From assembly GCF_042652785.1 (NCBI RefSeq), contig NZ_JBHSHD010000002.1:124001-188000 (forward strand): 64,000 nucleotides of DNA, read 5' to 3'. A model generated the notes under the pieces. That model searched no databases. It was not told where the DNA came from and saw only the letters and a program-made list of their open reading frames with translations. Every line of letters begins with the position of its first letter. Position 1 is the stretch's first letter. Below, in pieces: positions 42,169-50,592 of this stretch. Both the position numbers and the translations under genes were made by a program. The stretch comes from Dokdonella_A ginsengisoli (GTDB taxonomy: Bacteria > Pseudomonadota > Gammaproteobacteria > Xanthomonadales > Rhodanobacteraceae).

Positions 42169-43218
42169 CTACCAGCCGTGCAGACCGGCGCGACCGCCGA
42201 GGATCTTGGCGATCACGTCCGGCGCGTAGTCGAACGAATCGTAATACAGCCGCTCCTCCGGCAGGCCCGCCTGCACGAAGGCACGGCGCCCGGCGTCGAT
42301 CATCGTCGGCGGCCCGCTCATGTACAGGTCGAAGCCGCCGAGATCGGGCTGGTCCTCGAGCACCGCCTCGTGCACGAGGCCCTGCCGATCGTCGCCGGCC
42401 GCTGCGTCGGACAGTACCGGGACGTAGCGGAAGCCGGGAACGTCGCGCGCCCAGCGCTCGGGCAGGCCGCGCAGGTACAGGTCCTCGGCCGAGCGCACGC
42501 CCCAGTAGAAGCCGATCGGACGGCGCGTGCCCAGGTGCAGGAAATGCTCGATCAGCGCCTTCACCGGCGCGAAGCCGGTGCCGCCGGCGACGAACAGCAG
42601 CGGCCGCTCGCTGTCCTCGCGCGGCACGAGGGTGCCGAGCGGACCTTCGATCTTCAGCAGCGCGCCGGGCTTCATTTCGTCGAACACATGCGAGGTGAAG
42701 CCGCCGCCGGCGACGTGGCGCACGTGCAGCTCGATCGCGTCGCTCTCGTGCGGTGCGTTGGCGATCGAGAACGCGCGCCGCTTGCCGTCCTCCAGCAGCA
42801 CGTCCAGGTACTGGCCCGGCAGCCGGCGCAGGCGCTCGCCGCGCGCGGCGAGCAGGATCAGCCGCACGACGTCGCTGCCGAGCAGGGCCTTGTCGACCAG
42901 CTTCAGCGTCAGCCGGCGCAGCGGGACGTCGGCGACCGAAGCGACCTCGCGCGCGGCGACGAGAAGATCGGTGACCGGCACCGCCTGGCACAGCAGCACC
43001 TGGTGGCGCAGCCGCTCGACCGCGTTCAGCGCGCTGGGCGGATTGCGCGGATAGATGCACTCGCCTTCAATCAGGGTCGCCTTGCAGCTGCCGCACACGC
43101 CGGCCAGGCACGAGTACGGCAGGGCGAGATGGGCACGGCGCGCGGCTTCCAGCACGGTTTCGCCGGCGGCGACGCGGAAGCGCTTGCCGCTGGCCTGCAA
43201 GGTGACGGTGAACGACAT
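42169..43218 (-). CDS. Ferredoxin-fused flavin reductase (CDP-6-deoxy-glucoseen reductase-like)
   Basis: 349 residues. An N-terminal plant-type [2Fe-2S] ferredoxin has Cys37, Cys42 and Cys45 (YSCLAGVCGSCKATL) and a fourth Cys in VLLCQ near 75. An FAD-binding barrel follows (RRAFSIANAPHESD is the FAD signature) and then an NAD(P) domain (LLFVAGGTGFAPVKALIEHF, LYMSGPPTMI). Such proteins pass electrons from NAD(P)H to a partner oxygenase or dehydratase; the family name CDP-6-deoxy-L-threo-D-glycero-4-hexulose-3-dehydrase reductase is only one member. The partner is not adjacent. Divergent from the thioesterase gene. Confidence 0.8.
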   Translation of the reverse strand: MSFTVTLQASGKRFRVAAGETVLEAARRAHLALPYSCLAGVCGSCKATLIEGECIYPRNPPSALNAVERLRHQVLLCQAVPVTDLLVAAREVASVADVPLRRLTLKLVDKALLGSDVVRLILLAARGERLRRLPGQYLDVLLEDGKRRAFSIANAPHESDAIELHVRHVAGGGFTSHVFDEMKPGALLKIEGPLGTLVPREDSERPLLFVAGGTGFAPVKALIEHFLHLGTRRPIGFYWGVRSAEDLYLRGLPERWARDVPGFRYVPVLSDAAAGDDRQGLVHEAVLEDQPDLGGFDLYMSGPPTMIDAGRRAFVQAGLPEERLYYDSFDYAPDVIAKILGGRAGLHGW

Positions 43219-43281
43219 GGCGCGATTGTCGCCGATGCGCCGCACAGGCGGGAACCGTGCGGCCGGCGCGACGACGCTTGC

Positions 43282-43287
43282 TATAGT
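43282..43287 (+). promoter_or_regulatory. -10 box of the thioesterase gene
   Basis: TATAGT at 43282-43287, with a GGAGG Shine-Dalgarno at 43302-43306, in the divergent intergenic region. A convincing -35 is not seen. Confidence 0.45.
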
Positions 43288-43311
43288 GCCGGCCCCGCAT
43301 CGGAGGCGCGC

Positions 43312-43743
43312 ATGGGTATCTGGAAACAGGCGGTCGACCGCGAACGGCTCGACGCGATCGGCCAGGGCTGCATGGTCGAGCACCTGGGCATCCGCATCGT
43401 CGAGGTCGGCGAAGACTTCCTGCGCGGCTCGATGCCGGTCGACGCGCGCACGCGCCAGCCGTACGGCCTGCTGCACGGCGGCGCCTCGGTCGCGCTGGCC
43501 GAAACGCTCGGCAGCCTCGCCGGCATGCTCGTGCTCGACCCGGCGCGCAACGAGGTCGTCGTCGGCCTGGACATCAACGCCAACCACCTGCGCGCCAAGA
43601 CCGAAGGCACCGTCACCGGCACCGCGCGGGCGGTGCACGTCGGTCGCGCGACGCAGGTGTGGGAGATCCGCATCGAGGACGAGTCCGGCCGGCTGGTGTG
43701 CATCTCGCGGCTGACCCTGGCCGTGATCCCGAAGCCGGCCTAG
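43312..43743 (+). CDS. PaaI-type hotdog thioesterase
   Basis: 143 residues, a standard hotdog domain. Motifs LRGSMPVDARTRQPYGLLHGGASVALAET (HGG and the catalytic acidic position in ALAET) and VVGLDINANHLRAKTEGTVTGTA are those of the PaaI/HGG-motif thioesterases, which hydrolyse aryl- or acyl-CoA. It resembles 1,4-dihydroxy-2-naphthoyl-CoA and YbdB-type enzymes; substrate uncertain. Start ATG 43312 has GGAGG 6 bp upstream. It is followed 12 bp later by the SrkA-like kinase gene. Confidence 0.85.
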   Translation: MGIWKQAVDRERLDAIGQGCMVEHLGIRIVEVGEDFLRGSMPVDARTRQPYGLLHGGASVALAETLGSLAGMLVLDPARNEVVVGLDINANHLRAKTEGTVTGTARAVHVGRATQVWEIRIEDESGRLVCISRLTLAVIPKPA

Positions 43744-43755
43744 GCGAGCCGGGCG

Positions 43756-44709
43756 ATGGCCGACTCCGATACGCCGTACGCCGGCCTGTCGCCGGACACG
43801 GTGCTCGACGCGATCGACGCCGCCGGCTACGTCAGCGACGGCCGCCTGCTGGCGCTGGCCAGCTACGAGAACCGCGTCTACCAGGTCGGCGTCGAGGACG
43901 GCGCGCCGCTGGTGGCCAAGTTCTACCGGCCCGGCCGCTGGAGCGACGCGGCGATCGCCGAGGAGCACGCCTTCGCGCTCGAACTGGCCGACGCCGAGCT
44001 GCCGATGGTCGCGCCGCTGCGCGTCGGCGGCGCGACGCTGCTGCGCCATGCCGGCTTCCGCTACGCGCTGTACCCGCGCCGCGGCGGCCGCGCGCCGGAG
44101 CTGGAATCGGCCGAACACCTGGCCTGGATGGGCCGTCTGCTGGCGCGCCTGCACGGCGTCGGCGCGCGCGCGCGATTCCGCGAGCGCGGCGCGATCGACA
44201 CCGACACCTTCGTGCGCGAAGCCGCGCGCGCCGTACTCGCCTCCGGCCTGCTGCCCGAACGCCTCGACGAGGTCTACCGCGCGCGCACCGACGCGATCGC
44301 GACGCAGATCGACGCACGGTTCGACGCGATCGCTCCCGCCCGTCTTCGCCTGCACGGCGACTGCCACGCCGGCAACGTGCTGTGGACGGATGCCGGCCCG
44401 CACTTCGTCGATCTCGACGACGCGCGCAGCGGCCCAGCGGTGCAGGACCTGTGGATGCTGGCGCCGTCGGCGCGCGCGCTCGACGCCCTGCTCGAGGGCT
44501 ACGCCGAATTCCGCGACTTCGACGCGCGCGAACTCGACCTGATCGAGCCGCTGCGCGTGATGCGCCAGGTGCACTGGGCCGGCTGGGTCGCGGCGCGCTG
44601 GCACGACCCGGCGTTTCCGCGCGCGTTCGCGCACGTGGGCGAGGCGCGCTGGTGGGAGCAGCACCTCAACGATCTGGGCGAGGCGCTGTCGCGGTTGCAG
44701 GACGAATGA
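43756..44709 (+). CDS. srkA: SrkA-like stress response kinase (YihE family)
   Basis: 317 residues. It has the aminoglycoside-phosphotransferase-like fold: ATP site YENRVYQVGVEDGAPLVAKFYRPGRWS, catalytic loop LRLHGDCHAGNVLW and metal Asp in FVDLDDARSGPAVQDLW. SrkA/YihE of E. coli protects against stress-induced death by phosphorylating MazF pathway components; here no toxin is adjacent. The family is conserved in gammaproteobacteria. It follows the thioesterase gene with a 12-bp gap. Confidence 0.85.
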   Translation: MADSDTPYAGLSPDTVLDAIDAAGYVSDGRLLALASYENRVYQVGVEDGAPLVAKFYRPGRWSDAAIAEEHAFALELADAELPMVAPLRVGGATLLRHAGFRYALYPRRGGRAPELESAEHLAWMGRLLARLHGVGARARFRERGAIDTDTFVREAARAVLASGLLPERLDEVYRARTDAIATQIDARFDAIAPARLRLHGDCHAGNVLWTDAGPHFVDLDDARSGPAVQDLWMLAPSARALDALLEGYAEFRDFDARELDLIEPLRVMRQVHWAGWVAARWHDPAFPRAFAHVGEARWWEQHLNDLGEALSRLQDE

Positions 44710-44792
44710 CGGCACGGCCTTCCCGGGCCGCGCGGTTTGCCCGCCGCTGTCGCGCGCGCTAAGGTCGGGCGTCCGCTCGCGCCGCGTTTTCC

Positions 44793-46433
44793 ATGCAGTC
44801 GATCGAGATCGTCCTGACCATGCTGCTGCTCGTGCTGGCGAGCGGCTACCTGGTGCGCATGCTGCCGTTCGCGCTGCCGCTGCCGCTGGTGCAGATCGGG
44901 CTCGGCGCCTGCGTGGCGGCGTTCTTCAACCGCGGCGTCACGCTCGACCCGGACTTCTTCTTCCTGCTGTTCCTGCCGCCGCTGCTGTTCCTCGACGGCT
45001 GGCGCATTCCCAAGGAAGGCCTGTTCCAGGACGCGCGCACGGTCCTGCAGCTGGCGCTCGGCCTGGTCGTGTTCACCGTGCTCGGCATCGGCTTCCTGCT
45101 GCACTGGCTGATCCCGGCGATGCCGCTGGCGGTGGCGTTCGCGCTGGCCGCGATCGTCTCGCCGACCGATCCGGTGGCGCTGTCCTCGATCGCCGCGCGC
45201 GTGCCGGTGCCGCGCCGGCTGATGCACATCCTCGAAGGCGAGTCCCTGCTCAACGACGCCTCCGGCCTGGTCTGCTTCCGCTTCGCGGTGGTGGCCGCGA
45301 TGACCGGCCAGTTCTCGCTCGCGTCCGCTTCGCTGGCCTTCCTCTGGCTCGCGCTCGGCGGCGTCGGCGTCGGCGTGCTGGTCACGCTCGGCATCACGCA
45401 CGGGCACGTGCTGATCACGCGCCGCTTCGGCCAGGACGCGGGCCTGCCGATCCTGGTCAGCCTGCTCACGCCGTTCGGCGCCTATCTCGCCGCCGAGCAC
45501 CTGGGCGCCTCGGGCATCCTCGCCTCGGTCGCGGCCGGCATCACGATGAGCTACGTCGAGCTGTCCGGCACCGCGCCGGCGGCCACGCGGGTGCAGCGCA
45601 CGGCGGTGTGGGACTCGGTGCAGTTCGCGCTGAACGGCATCGCCTTCGTGCTGCTCGGCGAGCAGTTGCCCGGCATCCTGGCGCGCGCGATCGTCGCGCT
45701 GGAACAGAGCGGGCAGCACGACCCGTGGTGGCTGCTGGTCTACGCGCTGGCGATCAACGTCGGCCTGGCGCTGCTGCGCCTGCTCTGGGTGCTGGCCTCG
45801 CTGCGCGTGAACCTGCTGATCGCGCACCGGCGCGGCCAGCCGGCCGCCGCGCCGCCGTGGCGGCTGATCCTGGCCACCTCGCTCACCGGCGTGCGCGGCG
45901 CGATCACGCTCGCCGGCGTGCTGACCCTGCCGCTGCTGCTGCCGGACGGCAGCGCGTTCCCGGCACGGGACCTTGCGATCTTCCTGGCGACCACGGTGAT
46001 CGTGTTCTCCCTGCTCGTCGCCAGCTTCGGCCTGCCGCCGCTGCTGGCCGGGCTGCAACTCCCCGCCGAATCGCAGCACCAGCGCGAGGAAGACCTGGCG
46101 CGCCAGCGCTCGACCAAGGCGGCGCTGTCGGCGATCAAGCGCGCCCAGCAGGACCTGTCGGACAAGAACGCGGCCGATGCCGACATCTACGCCGCCGCCG
46201 CGATGCGCGTGATGACCCTGTACCAGCGCCAGCTCGACGCCGACGGCGCCAACGAGGTCGACGCCGAGCAGCTGCGCAAGGCCGACGCCGCCGAACGCGC
46301 GCTGCGCCTGGCCGGCCTGCGCGCGGCGCGCCAGGAGATCTTCTCCCTGGCGCGCTACAACCGCGTCTCCGACGACATCGCGCGCCGGCTCGTGCGCGAG
46401 ATCGACCTGCTCGAGGCGCGCTACTCGCCGTAG
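44793..46433 (+). CDS. Na+/H+ antiporter (CPA1 family)
   Basis: 546 residues with about 12 membrane helices and a long cytoplasmic tail (from about 420). Hallmarks are FFLLFLPPLLFLDGWRIPK near helix 3, the ion-binding IVSPTDPVALSSIAARVPVPRRL and EGESLLNDASGLVCFRF, and ITLAGVLTLPLLLP. The tail is rich in charged helices (LARQRSTKAALSAIKRAQQDL), a likely pH or binding-partner sensor. Similar proteins are called YjcE. It exchanges Na+ or K+ for H+ across the inner membrane. A TAAGGT -10-like box lies near 44760. Confidence 0.9.
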   Translation: MQSIEIVLTMLLLVLASGYLVRMLPFALPLPLVQIGLGACVAAFFNRGVTLDPDFFFLLFLPPLLFLDGWRIPKEGLFQDARTVLQLALGLVVFTVLGIGFLLHWLIPAMPLAVAFALAAIVSPTDPVALSSIAARVPVPRRLMHILEGESLLNDASGLVCFRFAVVAAMTGQFSLASASLAFLWLALGGVGVGVLVTLGITHGHVLITRRFGQDAGLPILVSLLTPFGAYLAAEHLGASGILASVAAGITMSYVELSGTAPAATRVQRTAVWDSVQFALNGIAFVLLGEQLPGILARAIVALEQSGQHDPWWLLVYALAINVGLALLRLLWVLASLRVNLLIAHRRGQPAAAPPWRLILATSLTGVRGAITLAGVLTLPLLLPDGSAFPARDLAIFLATTVIVFSLLVASFGLPPLLAGLQLPAESQHQREEDLARQRSTKAALSAIKRAQQDLSDKNAADADIYAAAAMRVMTLYQRQLDADGANEVDAEQLRKADAAERALRLAGLRAARQEIFSLARYNRVSDDIARRLVREIDLLEARYSP

Positions 46434-46467
46434 CGCGCGCCCGACGTCGCCGGCCGTTGCCGGCCGG

Positions 46468-46920
46468 TCATGGATGCGCGGCGGTCAGGACGTAGTTGCC
46501 GCAGTTGCCCGGTATCGCCGCGAAGCCGGTGCCAACGACGACGTAGTAGGTTCCGGCCACGGCGGGAATCGTCACGCCCTCGCCCGCTCCGTTGGCGGCG
46601 AAGTCGGAGAAATCGACGCATTGGGTCAGGTCGGTGCGCTGGCACACGGCCAGCATCGCATCCCAGCCCTGCGGCAGCGCCTGGATCGTCCACGGCAGCA
46701 GGGGTCCGGAGCCGGGCATGACGATGCGGTAGACGACGCCGACGCCGTCCGAAACCAGGCCCAGTTCCGGGAAGTAAAGCCAGCTTCCGACGTACGGACA
46801 CGCATCGCGGCCGTCGGAGTAGGAACCCGTCGCGATCTCGATCGGGTCCCAGATCGTCTGGGCCTGGACCGCGGACGCACCGGCCAGCAGCAGGCCGACG
46901 ACAAGCAGTGACGTGCGCAT
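46468..46920 (-). CDS. Secreted protein with PPC-like C-terminal strand pattern
   Basis: 150 residues with signal peptide (SLLVVGLLLAGASAVQA). The mature part holds Cys residues (DACPYVGSW, LAVCQRTDL, TQCVDFS, PGNCGNY) that may form disulfides, and the C-terminal AGTYYVVVGTGF...GNYVLTAAHP matches the end of pre-peptidase C-terminal (PPC) domains, which usually bind carbohydrate or stabilise exoenzymes. A GGGAGAAA Shine-Dalgarno fixes the start at 46920. No catalytic partner domain is present. Confidence 0.7.
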   Translation of the reverse strand: MRTSLLVVGLLLAGASAVQAQTIWDPIEIATGSYSDGRDACPYVGSWLYFPELGLVSDGVGVVYRIVMPGSGPLLPWTIQALPQGWDAMLAVCQRTDLTQCVDFSDFAANGAGEGVTIPAVAGTYYVVVGTGFAAIPGNCGNYVLTAAHP

Positions 46921-47039
46921 GCGTTTCTCCCTGGCATGCCGCGCGAGGTGCGCGGATGCACAGGAGTACGCAGGCCCGCCGGCGGTCGGGACATCCGCCG
47001 CCGGGGCGGCCGCGATGCGGCGGCGCACCAGACATCCGC

Positions 47040-47045
47040 TACCAT
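47040..47045 (+). promoter_or_regulatory. -10 box of a likely leaderless acyltransferase gene
   Basis: TACCAT ends 8 bp before the ATG at 47053; no Shine-Dalgarno is visible. Confidence 0.35.
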
Positions 47046-47052
47046 TGCGCTC

Positions 47053-47856
47053 ATGAGCCGTACCGCCGACACGTCCATCCTCCCCCTTTCGCGCGATCGC
47101 CTGCGCCCCTGGCGCTACGCCGTGCGCGTGCCGCTGCTGGCGCTGCACGGACTGATCGCCGTGCCGCTGGCCCTGCTCGCGCTCAATCCGCTGGCGGCGC
47201 GCCTGCGCGTGGGCAGCGGCACGTTCGAGAAGGCGATGATCCGCTGGTGGTCGGGCCGGCTGGTGCGCATCTTCGGCTTGCGCATCCGCCGCTTCGGCGA
47301 GCCGCTGCCGGGCGCGGTGCTGTACGTGGCCAACCACGTCTCCTGGCTCGACATCGAGCTGATGCACAGCCAGCGGCCGGTCAATTTCGTGGCCAAGAGC
47401 GAGATCGCGCGCTGGCCGTTCGTCGGCTGGCTGGCCGCGCGCGCCGGCACGATCTTCCATCGCCGCGGCAACACCGACTCGCTGGCCAGCGTGATGGCGA
47501 CGGTGGTCGAGCGCCTGCGCGCCGGCAACCCGGTCGGCGTGTTCCCCGAAGGCGGCAGCGGCCACGGCGACCGCGTCGGCACGTTCCACGCGCGCATCTT
47601 CCAGACCGCGCTCGACGCCGGCGTGCCGGTGCAGCCGGTGGCGCTGCGCTACGGCCGCGACGGCCGTCAGGACCCGGGCGTACCGTTCGGCGTGAAGGAA
47701 AGCTTCTTCGCCAACTTCCTGCGCATCCTCGGCGGACCGCGGCTCGACGCCGAGATCCACTACCTCGAGCCGGTCGAGCCCACGCCCGACGCGCGGCGGC
47801 GCATGGCCGAGGAAAGCCGCGCGCGCATCGTGCGCACGCTCGGCTACGGCGACTGA
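47053..47856 (+). CDS. 1-acyl-sn-glycerol-3-phosphate acyltransferase
   Basis: 267 residues. The PlsC-type motifs are present: NHVSWLDIE (the NHxxxxD catalytic block) and VFPEGGSGHGDRVG (the FPEGT-like phosphate-binding block), with two N-terminal membrane helices (LLALHGLIAVPLALLALNPL). It acylates lysophosphatidic acid in phospholipid synthesis; several paralogues exist in such genomes, so the exact acceptor is uncertain. No Shine-Dalgarno is seen; a TACCAT box ends 8 bp upstream. Confidence 0.85.
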   Translation: MSRTADTSILPLSRDRLRPWRYAVRVPLLALHGLIAVPLALLALNPLAARLRVGSGTFEKAMIRWWSGRLVRIFGLRIRRFGEPLPGAVLYVANHVSWLDIELMHSQRPVNFVAKSEIARWPFVGWLAARAGTIFHRRGNTDSLASVMATVVERLRAGNPVGVFPEGGSGHGDRVGTFHARIFQTALDAGVPVQPVALRYGRDGRQDPGVPFGVKESFFANFLRILGGPRLDAEIHYLEPVEPTPDARRRMAEESRARIVRTLGYGD

Positions 47857-47880
47857 AGGCGACGCGGCCGCACGAACGCC

Positions 47881-48873
47881 ATGAACCGCGCCGTCGCCGA
47901 ATTCGCGCCGCCACGCGCGCTGCGCAATCCGCACCTGCAGTCGATCCTCGCCTCGACCGGACCGCGCCGCTGGCTCGCCCGCCGCGGCGGCGCGCTGGAA
48001 CGCGGCGCGAACGAGCACCTGCTCGACTGCGGCGGCGGCGTGCGCCTGCAGGGCTTCCATACCGCGCAGACGGTCTCGACGCAGGCGCGCGGACTGGTCG
48101 TTCTGCTGCACGGCTGGGAAGGCAGCGCGCGCTCGACCTACATGCTGCGCACCGGCGAGCGCCTGCTCGCCGAAGGTTTCGACGTGTTCCGCCTGAACTT
48201 CCGCGACCACGGCGACACGCATCATCTCAACCGCGAGCTGTTCCACTCCTGCCGCATCGAGGAAGTGGTCGGCGCGGTCGGCGAAGTCTCGCGGCGCTTC
48301 CGTCCGCGCCAGCTGGCGATCGCCGGTTACTCGCTCGGCGGCAACTTCGCGCTGCGCGTCGCGCTGCGCGCGCCGGCGGCCGGCATCACGCTCGGTCACG
48401 CCGTCGCCGTGTGCCCGGTGGTCAGCCCGCGCGCCGGCCTGTACGCCATTGAAGGCGGCCCGCGCTTCTACGAGCGCTATTTCCTGCGCAAGTGGCGCGA
48501 GTCGCTGCGCCGCAAGCAGCGCCTGTTTCCGGACACCGCCCTGTTCACACCGGGCGAGCTGGGCGGCAACCTGCGCGAGCTGACGCGCGCGATGGTGCTG
48601 CGCCACACCGGGTTCGGTTCGCTGGAGAACTACCTCGACGGCTACTCGATCGCCGGCAACGCGCTCGCCGCGATGCAGGTGCCGACCGGCATCCTGACCG
48701 CCGCCGACGACCCGGTGATCCCGGTCGCCGACTTCCGCGCGCTGCAGCTGTCGCCGCAGGTCGAACTCGACATCGCGCCGCACGGCGGCCACTGCGGCTT
48801 CCTCGCCGACTTCGCGCTGCGCAGCTTCGCCGAGGACTACATCGCACAGCGGCTGCTGGCGCGGATCGGCTGA
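47881..48873 (+). CDS. YheT-type alpha/beta hydrolase
   Basis: 330 residues. It shows the opening PRALRNPHLQSILAS of the YheT/YbgC-type family, the nucleophile elbow AGYSLGGNFALRVA (Ser), the oxyanion HGWEGSARST and the catalytic ADDPVIPV with the final His in PHGGHCGF. These are cytoplasmic esterases of broad specificity; YheT is often next to lipid genes, as here after the acyltransferase (24-bp gap). Substrate unknown. Confidence 0.85.
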   Translation: MNRAVAEFAPPRALRNPHLQSILASTGPRRWLARRGGALERGANEHLLDCGGGVRLQGFHTAQTVSTQARGLVVLLHGWEGSARSTYMLRTGERLLAEGFDVFRLNFRDHGDTHHLNRELFHSCRIEEVVGAVGEVSRRFRPRQLAIAGYSLGGNFALRVALRAPAAGITLGHAVAVCPVVSPRAGLYAIEGGPRFYERYFLRKWRESLRRKQRLFPDTALFTPGELGGNLRELTRAMVLRHTGFGSLENYLDGYSIAGNALAAMQVPTGILTAADDPVIPVADFRALQLSPQVELDIAPHGGHCGFLADFALRSFAEDYIAQRLLARIG

Positions 48874-48949
48874 GTCGGCGGCCGCCGCGCGCGGGCACGG
48901 GTTTTTCCTCGCGCAGGAAGCGGCAGATCGCCGCCGTCCGCGTGCGAAC

Positions 48950-50440
48950 TCAGTCCGCCGGCACCGTACGCTCGCGCGCCCACTCGCGCAGCGCGTTCAC
49001 GCGCTCGGCCATCAGCACCGACAGCGGCCGCGCGGTGCGGGCCTCCTCCAGCAGCTGCGCCTGCGTCGGCGGCGCCTTGCTGGCGGCGGCCGCGTACAGC
49101 GCGGCGACCACGACCTGCTCGATTTCCGCGCCGGAATGGCCTTCGGTCGCGGCGGCGAGCCCGGGCAGGTCGTACTCCTCCGCACGCAGCTCGCGCCGCG
49201 CCAGGTGCAGGCGGAAGATTTCCGCGCGCGTCGCCGCATCGGGCAGGTCGACGAAGAAGATCTCGTCGAAGCGGCCCTTGCGCAGCAGCTCGGGCGGCAG
49301 CGCCTGCACGTCGTTGGCGGTGGCGACCAGGAACACCGGCGCCTTGCGCTCGGCCATCCAGGTCAGCAGGTAGCCCATCACGCGACGCGACACGCCGTCG
49401 TCGGAGTCGCCGCCGCCGGCGAGGCCCTTTTCGATCTCGTCGATCCACAGCACGCACGGCGCGAGGCGTTCGGCGTTCTTCAGCGCCTCGCGCAGGTTGC
49501 GCTCGGTCTCGCCGTGGTACTTGTTGTAGAGCGAGCCGAAGTCCAGCCGCAGCAGCGGCACGCCGAAGCCGCCGGCCGTCGCCTTCGCGGCCAGGCTCTT
49601 GCCGCAGCCCTGCACGCCGAGCAGCAGGATGCCCTTGGGCGGATCGAGCCGGACGGCGAGCTTCTCGCCGAGGAAGGCCGGCCGGCGCTGCCCGATCCAT
49701 CGCTTCAGCCGCGCCAGCCCGGCGACGTCGGCGAACTGCGCGGTCTCGTATTCGAAATGCAGCAGGCCGTCGCGATCGAGCAGGGCCACTTTCGCCCGCG
49801 CCAGCTCGGGCAGGTCGGCGGCGGTGAGCGCGCCGTCGTCGTAGATCAGCTTGCGCACGACGCGGCGTGCCTCGTCCAGGCCCAGGCCCTGCAGGTTGCG
49901 CACGACCGCGCGCGCCGCGTCGGCGTCGACGACGACGCGGCGGCCGCCGTTCTCGCGCGAGTAGGCGAAGGCTTCCTCGCGCACGAGGTCGGCCAGCGCC
50001 TTCGCGTCCGGCGGCGCGAACTGGAAATGCGTCGCCGCGGCGGCGAGTTCGGGCGGCAATTCGTAACCCGTCCCGACCAGCACCAGCGTGTGCTCGGTGC
50101 AGTCGTGCCGCTGCACGATCTCGCGCAGCAGGCGCAGGGTCATCGGGTAGCGCAGGTACGGCTGGAAGTCGAGCAGCAGATACACGCCCGGCGCGCCCTG
50201 CTGCTTGAGCCACTGCAGCATCAGGCTCGCATCCGGCGGCGTTTCGCGTTCTTCGCCGGCGTCGAGGTCCAGGTCGATGCGGCGCAGGCCGTCGGTGATG
50301 CTCCAGCGGAACAGCGGCCGCAGCGACTGCGCGATCGCGCGGCGGAAACTTTCGATGACGCGCGCCTCGGCCACGGAATCGATCAGCAACAACGGGGTGC
50401 GCGAGCGCAACAGCGTGACGAGATCCTGAAGATCGGCCAT
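48950..50440 (-). CDS. AAA family ATPase (Ycf46/CoxZ-like)
   Basis: 496 residues. A 250-residue N-terminal domain precedes a classical AAA core: Walker A LLLGVQGCGKSLAAK, Walker B VLWIDEIEKGLAGG, sensor ATANDVQALPPELLRKGRFDE, and arginine-finger region. The family (Ycf46-like, sometimes called CbxX/CfqX-related) is common and poorly characterised; roles in complex remodelling or persistence of enzyme activity are proposed. It is transcribed away from the TPR-sulfotransferase gene, so 50441-50592 is a divergent promoter region. Confidence 0.85.
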   Translation of the reverse strand: MADLQDLVTLLRSRTPLLLIDSVAEARVIESFRRAIAQSLRPLFRWSITDGLRRIDLDLDAGEERETPPDASLMLQWLKQQGAPGVYLLLDFQPYLRYPMTLRLLREIVQRHDCTEHTLVLVGTGYELPPELAAAATHFQFAPPDAKALADLVREEAFAYSRENGGRRVVVDADAARAVVRNLQGLGLDEARRVVRKLIYDDGALTAADLPELARAKVALLDRDGLLHFEYETAQFADVAGLARLKRWIGQRRPAFLGEKLAVRLDPPKGILLLGVQGCGKSLAAKATAGGFGVPLLRLDFGSLYNKYHGETERNLREALKNAERLAPCVLWIDEIEKGLAGGGDSDDGVSRRVMGYLLTWMAERKAPVFLVATANDVQALPPELLRKGRFDEIFFVDLPDAATRAEIFRLHLARRELRAEEYDLPGLAAATEGHSGAEIEQVVVAALYAAAASKAPPTQAQLLEEARTARPLSVLMAERVNALREWARERTVPAD

Positions 50441-50592
50441 GAACGGACGGTCGGCTCCGCGAGGGCGGGCAAGCCTAGCATGTCCGCATCGGGCATAATT
50501 TCGGCTCTCGGCCGTCGTCCGACGCCTCCGGACCGGCGCCGCCGGTCCGGCCCGGCGACTCCGCCCTCTCTCCTTTTCCGAATCTCCGCCAC

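Noticed and set aside
46447..46467. Terminator between the antiporter and the PPC-like protein gene
   Set aside because: The dyad is built of CCGGCC units that pair in several ways and lacks a T-tract.
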